This document shows, piece by piece, positions 1 to 7,715 of a stretch of DNA of 64,000 bases. The notes below the pieces were generated by a model, which saw only the letters and a program-made list of their open reading frames with translations, had not been told where the DNA came from and searched no databases. This DNA is from CAVQGM01 sp963712065 (GTDB lineage: Bacteria > Actinomycetota > Acidimicrobiia > Acidimicrobiales > Acidimicrobilacustridaceae): positions 62,001 through 126,000 of the forward strand of contig CAVQGM010000002.1 of assembly GCA_963712065.1 (NCBI GenBank), read 5' to 3'. The position numbers and the translations under genes are program-made. Positions within the stretch are counted from its first letter, which is position 1, and each line of letters starts with the position of its first letter.

Positions 1-1
1 A

Positions 2-826
2 TGGGAGGTCGCGCCCGGCGAGAACGTCGAGGCCTGGACCTACAACGGCATGGTGCCCTCGCCCTGGATCAAGGTGAACCCTGGCGATCAGGTGCGGGTG
101 AACATCGAGAACAAGCTGCCGATCTTCACCGACATCCACTTCCACGGCATCACGACGCCGATGTCGGCCGACGGCGTCGCCCCGATCACCCAGGCGCCGA
201 TCCTGCCGGGCGAGTCGTGGACCTACAACTTCACGGCGCCGAGCACGCCTGAGCTCGGGATGTACCACCCCCACAACCACGGCGACATCTCGGTCATCAA
301 CGGCATGTTCGGCGTGTTCCAGGTGGGCGACGTGCCCCTGCCACGGGGCCGCACGATCAGTGGCATCGAGATCCCGGCCGACATGGAGCTGGCCCAAGAG
401 GTGCCCATGGTGCTCAACGACGCCGGCACGATCGGGCTCAGCCTCAACGGCAAGTCGTTCCCGGCCACCGATCCGCTGGTGACCGTGGAAGGCGACTGGA
501 CCCTCATCCACTACTACAACGAGGGCCTCACCTCGCACCCGATGCATCTCCACCACACCCCGCAGCTGGTGGTGGCCAAGGAGGGGTTCCCCCTCGACTC
601 TCCCTACTGGGTCGACACGGTCAACGTCGCTCCCGGTGAGCGCTACTCGGTGCTGGTCCACAGCAGGGCCGAGGACGTGAACATCGAGGCCGCTCCCGAT
701 GCGCCGCTCGCCGAGCAGCTCGGCATCTGGGCCTACCACTGCCACATCCTCACCCACGCCGAAAACGACGAGGGCCTCTTCGGCATGGTGACCGTGTTCG
801 TGGTGGTGCCGGCGTCCGCCGTCTGA
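2..826 (+). CDS. Multicopper oxidase, C-terminal part (5' end outside window)
   Basis: The reading frame is open from the first bases, so the N-terminus lies upstream. The copper-ligand motifs of the multicopper oxidase / copper nitrite reductase superfamily are all visible: IHFHGI, YHPHNHGD, HPMHLH and, near the C-terminus, HCHILTHAENDEGLFGM, which carries the type 1 copper Cys-His-Met ligands. Such enzymes couple oxidation of a metal or organic substrate to reduction of oxygen (or nitrite) and normally work outside the membrane; the substrate cannot be told from this fragment. A perfect hairpin follows the stop codon. The family call is secure, the substrate is not. Confidence 0.9.
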   Translation, partial: WEVAPGENVEAWTYNGMVPSPWIKVNPGDQVRVNIENKLPIFTDIHFHGITTPMSADGVAPITQAPILPGESWTYNFTAPSTPELGMYHPHNHGDISVINGMFGVFQVGDVPLPRGRTISGIEIPADMELAQEVPMVLNDAGTIGLSLNGKSFPATDPLVTVEGDWTLIHYYNEGLTSHPMHLHHTPQLVVAKEGFPLDSPYWVDTVNVAPGERYSVLVHSRAEDVNIEAAPDAPLAEQLGIWAYHCHILTHAENDEGLFGMVTVFVVVPASAV

Positions 827-844
827 CGCACCAGCTCTGACGAA

Positions 845-880
845 CGTGGGCGCCGGTGCAGGTCTGCGCCGGCGCCCACG
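845..880. terminator. Bidirectional hairpin between convergent genes
   Basis: A perfect 12-bp inverted repeat (CGTGGGCGCCGG and its complement) with a 12-nt loop lies between the convergent stop codons of the multicopper oxidase and the flavoprotein gene. There is no strong T-run on either side, so termination efficiency is uncertain. Confidence 0.6.
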
Positions 881-891
881 TCGTCAGGTGA

Positions 892-1332
892 TCAGCCTCG
901 GAACGACTCGGGTGGTGCCACCGACACCACCCGGCGGCCGGTGAGGTCTTCGGCCCGCACCTGCACCCAGTTCGACTTCTCGTGCGACGACCACGGGCGC
1001 AGCGGCAACGCCTGCACATGCGCCAGATCGGTGGCGTCGGTGATCAGCTCGGCCCGGCCGCCCACCAGCACCGACCAACCGGTCTGGAAGACCGAGTCGA
1101 GATGATCGATCTCGAAGCCCACCGTGGCGCCTCGGAGCGCCGCATCGAACTTGGTGCCGTCGGCGGTGCGGAACACCACCCGATCGCCGTCGAGCACGTA
1201 GTTGACCGGCAGGACGATGGGCCGGCCGCCCATCACCATGGCGATGCGACCCACCTGCTGTGTGCCCAGCAGCCGCATGCACTCGGCACGGTCGAGCACC
1301 TCGATACCTGTCTTCGGGTCTATGAGTTGCAT
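892..1332 (-). CDS. PNPOx-like flavin/F420-binding family protein (copy 1)
   Basis: A 146-aa pyridoxamine 5'-phosphate oxidase-like split-barrel protein. The family pattern LGTQQVGRIAMVMGGRPIVLPVNY is visible, followed by a second strand block ending in GWSVLVGGRAELI. Family members bind FMN, F420 or haem-like cofactors; the reaction here is unknown. The frame is open upstream to 1389, but the start at 1332 is preferred because an AGGAGG lies 5 nt upstream. It is divergent from the 1478-5503 gene run. A paralogue sits beside the DosR-like regulator at 6188-6670, and in Mycobacterium tuberculosis PNPOx-type genes such as Rv0080 belong to the DosR regulon next to the hibernation factor Rv0079, the same pairing seen here. 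Confidence 0.85.
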   Translation of the reverse strand: MQLIDPKTGIEVLDRAECMRLLGTQQVGRIAMVMGGRPIVLPVNYVLDGDRVVFRTADGTKFDAALRGATVGFEIDHLDSVFQTGWSVLVGGRAELITDATDLAHVQALPLRPWSSHEKSNWVQVRAEDLTGRRVVSVAPPESFRG

Positions 1333-1389
1333 GGTTGCCTCCTGTCCCCTGGATTGTGCTCGCCTGTGGTCGTCGGCGACAGTGACCAA

Positions 1390-1403
1390 AGGACTTTTCG
1401 CCC
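1390..1403 (+). promoter_or_regulatory. Candidate DosR-box-like site
   Basis: The sequence AGGACTTTTCGCCC in the divergent gap between 1332 and 1478 resembles the mycobacterial DosR binding motif (GGGACT...CCC). It lies where it could control both the flavoprotein gene and the hibernation factor / USP / P-type ATPase run. This is an eye match only; no scoring was possible. Confidence 0.4.
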
Positions 1404-1477
1404 TTGCCGTGGCTGTCAGGGGGAGGCACCCTCAAGTCAGGGACAGAACGACGGAGTCCAGCGAGGCGAGGAACGAG

Positions 1478-1840
1478 ATGACAAGCGAGCCACAACCCAA
1501 GGATGAGTGGACGTTCCTCCGGCCCGACGAGTTCGCCGATGACGACGCGGTCGAAAAGGCCGACGCCGCCGCCGAACGCTCACCCGAGGTTTCGGCCATG
1601 CACGTCGATCGCACCGACGAGGCGCCGATGTTCGATCCAGGACGGGCCGATGTCGAGACCGGCTCGGACGGCGACGGCAAGCCGGTCACCTATTTCGACG
1701 ACGAGCAACCCGACGGCCAGGTGACCGTGAGCAGCGACGGCGAGCACGAGCCCGACCTCGAGGAGATACTCGAGAGCCAGCACTACGCGTTCGCGCCCGA
1801 AGAAGACGACCAGGCCGATGGCCCCGACAGCAGGAGGTAG
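1478..1840 (+). CDS. Small acidic protein of unknown function
   Basis: A 120-aa, strongly acidic, Asp/Glu-rich protein with no recognised domain, no signal peptide and no membrane segment. The start at ATG 1478 is chosen because the frame upstream runs antisense to the flavoprotein gene; a purine-rich GAGGCGAGGAACGAG precedes it. Its final AGG AGG TAG codons supply the ribosome-binding site of the hibernation factor that starts 6 nt later, so the two are likely co-transcribed and translationally linked. The low-complexity acidic composition suggests a disordered protein; function unknown. Confidence 0.65.
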   Translation: MTSEPQPKDEWTFLRPDEFADDDAVEKADAAAERSPEVSAMHVDRTDEAPMFDPGRADVETGSDGDGKPVTYFDDEQPDGQVTVSSDGEHEPDLEEILESQHYAFAPEEDDQADGPDSRR

Positions 1841-1846
1841 CAGTTC

Positions 1847-2635
1847 GTGGATGTCCAGGAGCTCGAAGTCAGTGTGGTGCAACTCGGCGATGTGCCCGAG
1901 GCGGCCAAGGCCTACGCGATCGACAAGATCACCCAGCTGGCGCGCTACACGAAACGACCCATCCTGTTCGCGCAGGTGAAGCTGTCTCTGGAGCCGAAGC
2001 CGTCGATCGACCGACCCGCGCTCGCCGAGGCGACCCTCGACGTGAACGGTCAGCCGGTGCGTGCCCATGTCGCCGGGCACGACCTCATGGAGGCCATCGA
2101 CCTCCTGGAGGACCGCCTCCGCCGACGGCTCGAGCGACACAAGGGCCGGTTCGAGCACGACCACCATCGTCCGGCTGCCAGTCAGCCTGGCGAATGGCGC
2201 CACGGCGATCTCCCGACGCAGCGACCCGAGTACTTCGAGCGCCCGGTCGACGAGCGCGAAGTCGTGCGGCACAAGACGTTCGCCCTCGAGCCCATCACCT
2301 GCGACGAAGCCGCGTTCGATCTCGACATGCTCGGCCACGACTTCTATCTCTTCACCGACGTCGAGACCGGAGCCGACAGCGTCATCTTCCACGCCGACGA
2401 CGACGGTCACCTCGAGCTCATGCAGGCCGCTGAGCAGACGACGGTGCCGAGCGACTGCGTCGCCCCCGTGCGGGCGAGCACCCAGCACCCCGCCACGCTC
2501 ACCCTGCCCGAGGCTGAAGAGCGCCTCGATCTCGGTGTCGAGCGGTTCGTCTTCTTCGTGAACCCCGACACCAAGCGGGGCAACGTGGTCTACGCGCGCT
2601 ACGACGGCCACTACGGCCTGATCACGCCGGCCTGA
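1847..2635 (+). CDS. Ribosome hibernation factor, RafS/long-HPF type
   Basis: A 262-aa protein. Residues 1-100 form the HPF/RaiA ribosome-binding domain. They are followed by two S30AE C-terminal domains (about 138-195, with VVRHKTFALEPITCDEA, and about 213-258, with RFVFFVNPDTKRGNVVYARY). The twin C-terminal arrangement and length match mycobacterial RafS (Rv0079, a DosR-regulon member) better than ordinary HPF. Such factors bind the 30S subunit and stabilise idle ribosomes in dormancy. GTG start at 1847 with AGGAGG 9 nt upstream. It is followed after 2 nt by a universal stress protein gene. Confidence 0.88.
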   Translation: MDVQELEVSVVQLGDVPEAAKAYAIDKITQLARYTKRPILFAQVKLSLEPKPSIDRPALAEATLDVNGQPVRAHVAGHDLMEAIDLLEDRLRRRLERHKGRFEHDHHRPAASQPGEWRHGDLPTQRPEYFERPVDEREVVRHKTFALEPITCDEAAFDLDMLGHDFYLFTDVETGADSVIFHADDDGHLELMQAAEQTTVPSDCVAPVRASTQHPATLTLPEAEERLDLGVERFVFFVNPDTKRGNVVYARYDGHYGLITPA

Positions 2636-2637
2636 CG

Positions 2638-3081
2638 ATGGCCGACGACCGCAAACCCCTCGTGGTGGTGGGCACCGACGGCTCGCCTGCTTCGCGCGGC
2701 GCGCTGCACTTCGCGGCCGACGAGGCGCGGCTGCGGGGCGCCCAGCTACGGGTGGTGGTCGCCTGGCAGTACCCGGTGCTCACCACGATGCCCGCGTTCG
2801 GGGTGCTGCCACCGGTCGAGCAGATGACCGCCGAGGCGGCCGACGGGCTCAAGCAGTTCTTGGCCGACGAGGGCATCACCGGCACCGACCTCGAGGTGGA
2901 GCCGCTCGTCGCGCAGGGGCCGGCGGCCGCCGCGTTGATCGACGCGGCGGCCGACGCCGACCTGCTCGTGGTGGGGTCGCGCGGCCACGGCGGGTTCGCC
3001 GGGCTGCTGCTCGGTTCGGTGAGCCAGGCGTGTGTCACCCACGCGCCCTGCCCGGTGGTGGTGGTGCCCGCCACGGGCTAG
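2638..3081 (+). CDS. Universal stress protein, single domain
   Basis: A 147-aa UspA-fold protein. The ATP-binding signature G-x2-G-x9-G-S is intact in GSRGHGGFAGLLLGSVSQAC, and the N-terminus VVVGTDGSPAS is typical. Proteins of this type bind ATP and act in stress and growth arrest. The gene starts 2 nt after the hibernation factor stop, so it is almost certainly co-transcribed with it. Universal stress proteins are a hallmark of the DosR regulon in mycobacteria. Confidence 0.9.
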   Translation: MADDRKPLVVVGTDGSPASRGALHFAADEARLRGAQLRVVVAWQYPVLTTMPAFGVLPPVEQMTAEAADGLKQFLADEGITGTDLEVEPLVAQGPAAAALIDAAADADLLVVGSRGHGGFAGLLLGSVSQACVTHAPCPVVVVPATG

Positions 3082-3124
3082 CCCGATGGCCGTCGGGCCG
3101 CCGGTGGTGCGCTAGACAGACCGC

Positions 3125-5503
3125 GTGGCCGACCTCGACGCCGGGACTTCAGCGCGCGGCCTGACCACCGTCGAGGTCGAGCAACGACGAGCCGAGGGAC
3201 GCACCAACGACGTCCCTGATCCGACCAGTCGCACGGTCGGGCAGATCGTCAAGGCCAACGTCTTCACGCCGTTCAACTTCCTGCTCGGGGGTCTGCTCGT
3301 CGTGATCCTCGCCGTCCGCGAGTATCGCGACGCCCTCTTCGGCATCGTGTTGGTCACCAATGCGCTCATCGGGATCGTGCAGGAGATCCGCTCGAAGAAG
3401 GCCCTCGACCGGCTGGCGCTGCTCAACCAGCCACGGGCCAAGGTGCTGCGGGACGGAGCGGAGACCGAGGTGTCGACCAAGGAGCTGGTCGCCGACGACG
3501 TGGTGGTGCTCAGCCTCGGCGATCAGATCACCGTCGACGGCGAGGTGCTCGACGCTGGCGGCCTCGAGATCGACGAGTCGCTGCTAACCGGCGAGGCCGA
3601 CCCCGTCGACAAGCAGGTCGGCGACGACGTGATGTCGGGCAGCTTCGTGGTGGCGGGCAACGGTCGGATCCGGGCCACCAAGGTCGGCGCCGACGCGTAC
3701 GCCTATCGGTTGAGCAGCGAAGCGCGGCGCTTCTCGCTCGTGCGCTCGGAGCTGCGCGACGGGATCAACCGCATCATCACGTTCGTTGGCTGGCTGATGA
3801 TCCCCACCGCCATCCTCCTCGTGACGGCGCAGATCCGGGCCGACGAGGACCTCGTGTCGGCCGTGCAGGGCTCGGTGGCCGGCTTGGTGGCGATGGTGCC
3901 CGAGGGCCTGGTGCTGCTCACCAGCATCGCCTTCGCCGTCGGGGCTACCCGGCTGGCGAGCAAGCAGGTGCTCACCCAGGAGCTGGCCGCCATCGAAGGC
4001 CTGGCGCGGGTCGATGTGATCTGCCTCGACAAGACCGGCACGCTCACCGAGGGCGAGCTGGTGCTGGCCACCGTCGAGCACCTCGACGGCGGCCGGGCCG
4101 ACGCATCGGTGGCCCTGGCGGCCCTGGCAGCTGCGGACGAGCGGCCCAACCCGAGCCTGCTGGCCGTGAAGAAGGAGTTCGCCGATGCGCCGGGGTGGGT
4201 GAGCGACGACATCGTGCCGTTCTCGTCGGCCCGCAAGTGGAGCGCCGCCAGCTTCGGCGAGCACGGGGCGTGGTTGCTCGGCGCGCCCGACATCCTCCTC
4301 GGCCAGGTAGCCGACCCGGGCGATGCGCCCGCCCGGCTCCAGCACTACGCGGAGCGCGGCCGGCGGGTGCTCATGCTGGCGTCGGCACCGACCGGCCTCA
4401 CCGGCGAGACGCTCCCCGACCGGCTCGACACGGTGGCCCTGGTGGTGCTGGAGGAGAAGATCAGGGAATCGGCCCCCGACACGATCCGCTACTTCGAGGA
4501 CCAAGAAGTCACCGTCAAGATCATCTCGGGTGACAACCCGGTGACGGTCGCGGCGGTCGCACAGCGCGTCGGCGTGCACGACGCCGACAAAGCCGTCGAC
4601 GCCCGATCCTTGCCCGACGACCCCGACGAGTTGGCCGACGCCCTCGAGCGCAACGCGGTGTTCGGCCGGGTCACCCCCCAACAGAAGCGGGCCATGGTGC
4701 ACGCGCTCCAAGCGAAGGGCCACACGGTGGCGATGACGGGCGACGGAGTGAACGACACGCTCGCCCTCAAGGACGCCGACATCGGCGTCGCCATGGGTGC
4801 CGGCAGTCAGGCGGCGCGGGCGGTCGCCCGCTTCGTGCTGCTGGGCAACGACTTCTCGGTGTTCCCGTCGGTGGTGGCTGAAGGCCGCCGGGTGATCGCC
4901 AACGTCGAGCGAGTGGCCAACCTGTTCCTGACCAAGACCTTCTACGCCATGATCCTCGCCCTCGCGGTCGGGGTCGCAGGGCTGCCGTTCCCCTTCATCC
5001 CCCGGCACTTCACCATCATCTCGAGCCTCACCATCGGCATCCCGGGCTTCTTCCTCGCCCTCGCGCCCAACGCCCGGCGGGCCCGCCCGCACTTCCTCAC
5101 CCGGGTCCTGCGCTTCGCGGTGCCGGCGGGCATCGTGGCGGCGGTGGCCACCCTCACCGCCTACCAGATCGCGCGCGAGGTCGAGGATCTCGAGATCGCC
5201 GAAGCCCGCACGGTCGCCGTGGTGGTGCTCTTCATGGTGGCGATCTGGGTGCTGGCCATCCTCGCCCGGCCGTTCAACGGGTGGCGCGCCGTCCTCGTCG
5301 GGTCGATGGCCGGTGCGTTCGTGCTCACCCTCCTGCTGCCCCAGACCCGCGACTACTTCGACCTGCCCCTACCCGGCACCCAAGCGATGCTCGCCGCCGT
5401 CGGCGTGGGTGCGATCGCGTGCGGTGTGCTCGAGATCGGCTGGCGGATCGCCGGCTGGGTCGATCGCAACACCTCCATCGACCTGGACATGGCGGCGCGC
5501 TAG
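3125..5503 (+). CDS. Cation-translocating P-type ATPase, CtpE-like
   Basis: A 792-aa P-type ATPase with the actuator TGEAD loop, the phosphorylation motif DKTGTLTEG, the hinge motif MTGDGVNDTLALKDADIGVA and about eight to ten membrane segments. The membrane motif MVPEGLVLLTSIAFAVG and the overall length fit the CtpE group, for which calcium uptake has been reported in mycobacteria; the ion here is an inference. There are no N-terminal heavy-metal domains. GTG start at 3125, 43 nt after the USP stop, probably the last gene of the run from 1478. Its stop codon lies in a tandem duplication that also affects the convergent DosR-like gene. Confidence 0.87.
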   Translation: MADLDAGTSARGLTTVEVEQRRAEGRTNDVPDPTSRTVGQIVKANVFTPFNFLLGGLLVVILAVREYRDALFGIVLVTNALIGIVQEIRSKKALDRLALLNQPRAKVLRDGAETEVSTKELVADDVVVLSLGDQITVDGEVLDAGGLEIDESLLTGEADPVDKQVGDDVMSGSFVVAGNGRIRATKVGADAYAYRLSSEARRFSLVRSELRDGINRIITFVGWLMIPTAILLVTAQIRADEDLVSAVQGSVAGLVAMVPEGLVLLTSIAFAVGATRLASKQVLTQELAAIEGLARVDVICLDKTGTLTEGELVLATVEHLDGGRADASVALAALAAADERPNPSLLAVKKEFADAPGWVSDDIVPFSSARKWSAASFGEHGAWLLGAPDILLGQVADPGDAPARLQHYAERGRRVLMLASAPTGLTGETLPDRLDTVALVVLEEKIRESAPDTIRYFEDQEVTVKIISGDNPVTVAAVAQRVGVHDADKAVDARSLPDDPDELADALERNAVFGRVTPQQKRAMVHALQAKGHTVAMTGDGVNDTLALKDADIGVAMGAGSQAARAVARFVLLGNDFSVFPSVVAEGRRVIANVERVANLFLTKTFYAMILALAVGVAGLPFPFIPRHFTIISSLTIGIPGFFLALAPNARRARPHFLTRVLRFAVPAGIVAAVATLTAYQIAREVEDLEIAEARTVAVVVLFMVAIWVLAILARPFNGWRAVLVGSMAGAFVLTLLLPQTRDYFDLPLPGTQAMLAAVGVGAIACGVLEIGWRIAGWVDRNTSIDLDMAAR

Positions 5504-6191
5504 GCGCGCCGACGGGACATGGCGGCGCGCTAGGCGCTAGGCGCGCCTGGCGCGTGCGACGTTCGGCCAGGCGGGCGGCGTACACCGCGGCTTCGGTGCG
5601 GCGCTGCATGCCCATCTTCGACAGCAGGTTCGACACGTAGTTCTTCACCGTCTTCTCGGCGAGATACATGCGCTCGGCGATCTCTCGGTTGGTGAGGCCC
5701 TCGGCCAGCAGATCGAGGATGCGCCGTTCCTGATCGGTGAGCGACTCGAGACGCTCGTCCTCGGGTGAGCCGGTGCGCAACCGCTCGAGCACGCGCGCCG
5801 TGACCGTGGGATCGAGCAGCGATTGACCGGACGCGACCTTGCGGATGGCATCGACCAGTTCGGTGCCCCGGATCTGCTTGAGCACATAGCCGGCGGCGCC
5901 CGCCATGATGGCGTCGAACAGCGCCTCGTCGTCGGCGTAGGACGTGAGCATCAGGCACTGCAGATCGGGCAGACGTGATCGCACCTCCCGGCACACTTCG
6001 ACGCCGTCGCCGTCGGGGAGCCGCACATCGAGCACCGCCACGTCGGGGCTGGTGGCCGGGATGCGCCCGAGCGCCTCCTCGGCTGTGCCGGCCTCAGCGA
6101 CCACCTCCATGTCGTCGGTGGCGTCGATGAGCTCGCGAAGACCTCGTCTCACGATTTCGTGGTCGTCGAGCAGGAACACACGGATGGTCAC
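5325..6191 (-). CDS. dosR: DosR/NarL-type response regulator with anomalous C-terminus
   Basis: A response regulator with an N-terminal receiver domain (acidic pair DD at 9-10, phospho-acceptor D55 in VAVLDVRLPDGDG, LTSYADDEA, conserved K in YVLKQIRG) and a C-terminal LuxR/NarL helix-turn-helix (LTDQERRILDLLAEGLTNRE, EKTVKNYVSNLLSKMGMQRR). Similarity to mycobacterial DosR runs through the whole protein. Start GTG 6191 is preferred because it overlaps the upstream stop as GTGA. The frame runs to 5325 (288 aa), 179 bp into the antisense end of the ATPase gene. Removing one base near 5545 would give a TAG at 5539-5537 and a 217-aa protein, exactly the length of M. tuberculosis DosR, so the tail is probably an artefact or a recent mutation. 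No DosS-type kinase lies next to it. Confidence 0.88.
   Translation of the reverse strand: MTIRVFLLDDHEIVRRGLRELIDATDDMEVVAEAGTAEEALGRIPATSPDVAVLDVRLPDGDGVEVCREVRSRLPDLQCLMLTSYADDEALFDAIMAGAAGYVLKQIRGTELVDAIRKVASGQSLLDPTVTARVLERLRTGSPEDERLESLTDQERRILDLLAEGLTNREIAERMYLAEKTVKNYVSNLLSKMGMQRRTEAAVYAARLAERRTRQARLAPSAPPCPVGAPSAPPCPGRWRCCDRPSRRSASRSRAHRTRSHPRRRRRASLGCRVGAGRSSRGSGAAGG
5485..5544. repeat. Tandem duplication, 30-bp period
   Basis: The segment GGACATGGCGGCGCGCTAGG and the next three bases occur at 5485-5507 and again at 5515-5537, a 23-bp identity at 30-bp spacing. The first copy contains the last codons and the stop of the P-type ATPase; the second repeats them after the stop. On the other strand it encodes a repeated SAPPCP peptide in the run-on tail of the DosR-like frame. 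Confidence 0.85.
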
Positions 6192-6670
6192 GGCCACAGT
6201 CTGCCGCGTGCACCGTCCCGGTGTTCGGACGAGCGCTCAGCGTCGGCGCCATACCACCCCCGCAGGCGGCGTCCGCTGACCAGATCGGTGCTGATCGCCA
6301 CCCAGTAGTCACCGGAATCCTCGGTCGCCCAGGGCCGCAGCGGCATCCGGCCGACCCGCTCGAGCTCGTCGGGCTCGTTCACCACATGGGCCGAGCCCCG
6401 CACCAGCACGCTCCAGCCGGCGTGGCTCATCGGATCGATCTGATCGGCTTCGAACGCCACGATCGCCCCCGACAGCGCCGCCCGGAGCTTGCCCCCCTCG
6501 GTCGTGCGCACGATGATCCGGCCCTGGGGACCGTCGAAAGCGAAGTTGACCGGGAGCACCACTGGCAGCGCGTTGATCGACAGCCCGATCCGCCCGACGG
6601 CCACGCTGCCGAGCAGTTGCAGACAGTCGTCCCGATCGAGGACCTCGAGGAGAGTGGGGTCGCGCGCCAC
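6188..6670 (-). CDS. PNPOx-like flavin/F420-binding family protein (copy 2)
   Basis: A 160-aa split-barrel flavoprotein, a paralogue of 892-1332 (shared LQLLGSVAVGRIGLS, VVLPVNFAFDG, GWSVLVRGSAHVV and MPLRPWA). GTG start at 6670. Its TGA stop overlaps the GTG start of the DosR-like regulator by the 4-nt GTGA, so the two are translationally coupled. The gene is divergent from the tandem universal stress protein at 6778. Cofactor and substrate are unknown. Confidence 0.85.
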   Translation of the reverse strand: MARDPTLLEVLDRDDCLQLLGSVAVGRIGLSINALPVVLPVNFAFDGPQGRIIVRTTEGGKLRAALSGAIVAFEADQIDPMSHAGWSVLVRGSAHVVNEPDELERVGRMPLRPWATEDSGDYWVAISTDLVSGRRLRGWYGADAERSSEHRDGARGRLWP

Positions 6671-6706
6671 CCCGAGATGGTCACCGGTCGGCGGTGAGAG
6701 GCACTA

Positions 6707-6720
6707 GGGCCGAACGTCCC
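6707..6720 (-). promoter_or_regulatory. Candidate DosR-box-like site
   Basis: On the minus strand the sequence reads GGGACGTTCGGCCC followed by TAG, close to the mycobacterial DosR motif. It sits between the divergent starts of the flavoprotein-dosR pair (6670) and the tandem USP gene (6778). This would give DosR autoregulation plus control of the USP. Eye match only. Confidence 0.45.
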
Positions 6721-6777
6721 ACCCACCATGCCCTTCGGGCACCAGCCCCGGCGCGGCCTCCGCCCTACGCTGGTCGC

Positions 6778-7593
6778 ATGTTCGACAGGGTGGTGGTCGC
6801 GCTCGACGGTTCAGCACTCGCCGAGCAGGCGCTGGCCCCGGCCGTCGCCATCGCCGACCTGCTCGACGCCGAGCTGCGACTGCTCCAGGTCGTCGGTCCC
6901 GAGAGCGACGTGTCCGCAGCCCGCCACCAGCTCGAGGCGGTCGCCGGTCGAGTGGGCCGGCCGAGCCAGGTGGAGGTGGTCGAAGGCGACTGGGTCGCCG
7001 AGGCGATTGCCCAGGCCGCCGACGCGCCCGACACCCTGCTGTGCCTCACCACCCACGCGAGCAGCGGGGTGCGTCGGGTGCTGCTCGGCTCGGTGGCCGA
7101 AGACGTGTTGCGCCTCCACGCGCACCCGGTGGTGCTCGTCGGGCCAGAAGCCGGGCGCGCGCCGGCCATCGCCCGAGGCGGCCGGCTCATGGTCTGCACC
7201 GACGGCTCGCCGGTGTCCGAGACGATCGTGCCGGTGGCCCAGGCCTGGATCAACCGCCTCTCCCTCGAGCCGTGGGTCGCGTCCGTGGTCGACCAAGAAG
7301 CTGTTGCTGCGGGTGACGGCTCCGACACGGTCGAGTCCGCTCACGTCGAACGCGTCGCCCGCCAACTCGGAGCCGACGAGCACTCCGGCGGATGGGAGGT
7401 GCTGCACGACACCGACGCCGCTCGAGCACTCGTGGCCTTCGCCGGTGAGCTGCCCGCCACGTTGATCACCATGGCCACCCACGGCACGACCGGCCTGGCT
7501 CGGGTCACCATCGGGAGCGTGGCGGCCGACGTGATCCGCCGAGCCCCATGCCCCGTGCTCGTGCTGCGCCCCACGCGACTCCGGGACGACTGA
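6778..7593 (+). CDS. Universal stress protein, tandem double domain
   Basis: A 271-aa protein with two UspA domains. Domain 1 (about 1-125) contains THASSGVRRVLLGSVAEDVL. Domain 2 (about 135-271) contains ATHGTTGLARVTIGSVAADV and ends PCPVLVLRP. The tandem layout matches the DosR-regulated double-domain USPs of mycobacteria such as Rv2623. ATG 6778 begins the MFDRVVVALDGS motif. The first base of the hairpin repeat at 7593 is the last base of its stop codon, so the hairpin may shape its transcript end. Confidence 0.9.
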   Translation: MFDRVVVALDGSALAEQALAPAVAIADLLDAELRLLQVVGPESDVSAARHQLEAVAGRVGRPSQVEVVEGDWVAEAIAQAADAPDTLLCLTTHASSGVRRVLLGSVAEDVLRLHAHPVVLVGPEAGRAPAIARGGRLMVCTDGSPVSETIVPVAQAWINRLSLEPWVASVVDQEAVAAGDGSDTVESAHVERVARQLGADEHSGGWEVLHDTDAARALVAFAGELPATLITMATHGTTGLARVTIGSVAADVIRRAPCPVLVLRPTRLRDD

Positions 7594-7639
7594 AATCGGT
7601 GCGTGAAACCACCACCACGGTGGTTTCACGCACCGATTT
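7593..7639. repeat. 47-bp hairpin repeat, copy 1
   Basis: A perfect 21-bp inverted repeat (arm begins AAATCGGTGCGTGAAAC, then CACC) around the 5-nt loop ACCAC. The same element occurs at 26261-26307 and 53054-53100. This copy carries a C-G pair where the other two carry A-T, with the opposite arm changed to match. It directly follows the USP stop codon and precedes the ligase gene. Confidence 0.9.
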
Positions 7640-7715
7640 GGGAGTTGGGGTCAGGCGCCAGCGAGGCGCCAGCGGCGACGCCTGGGATCGACCGGCGGAA
7701 ACCTACGCTGTCGAC

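Noticed and set aside
1580..2611. Long antisense open frame over the hibernation factor gene
   Set aside because: High GC gives long antisense frames; this one has no domain, and the plus strand carries a clear RafS-type protein with a good ribosome-binding site.
3584..5092. Antisense open frame of about 500 codons over the P-type ATPase
   Set aside because: Composition is rich in Gly, Arg and His as expected from reversed codons, and the ATPase motifs on the other strand are unmistakable.
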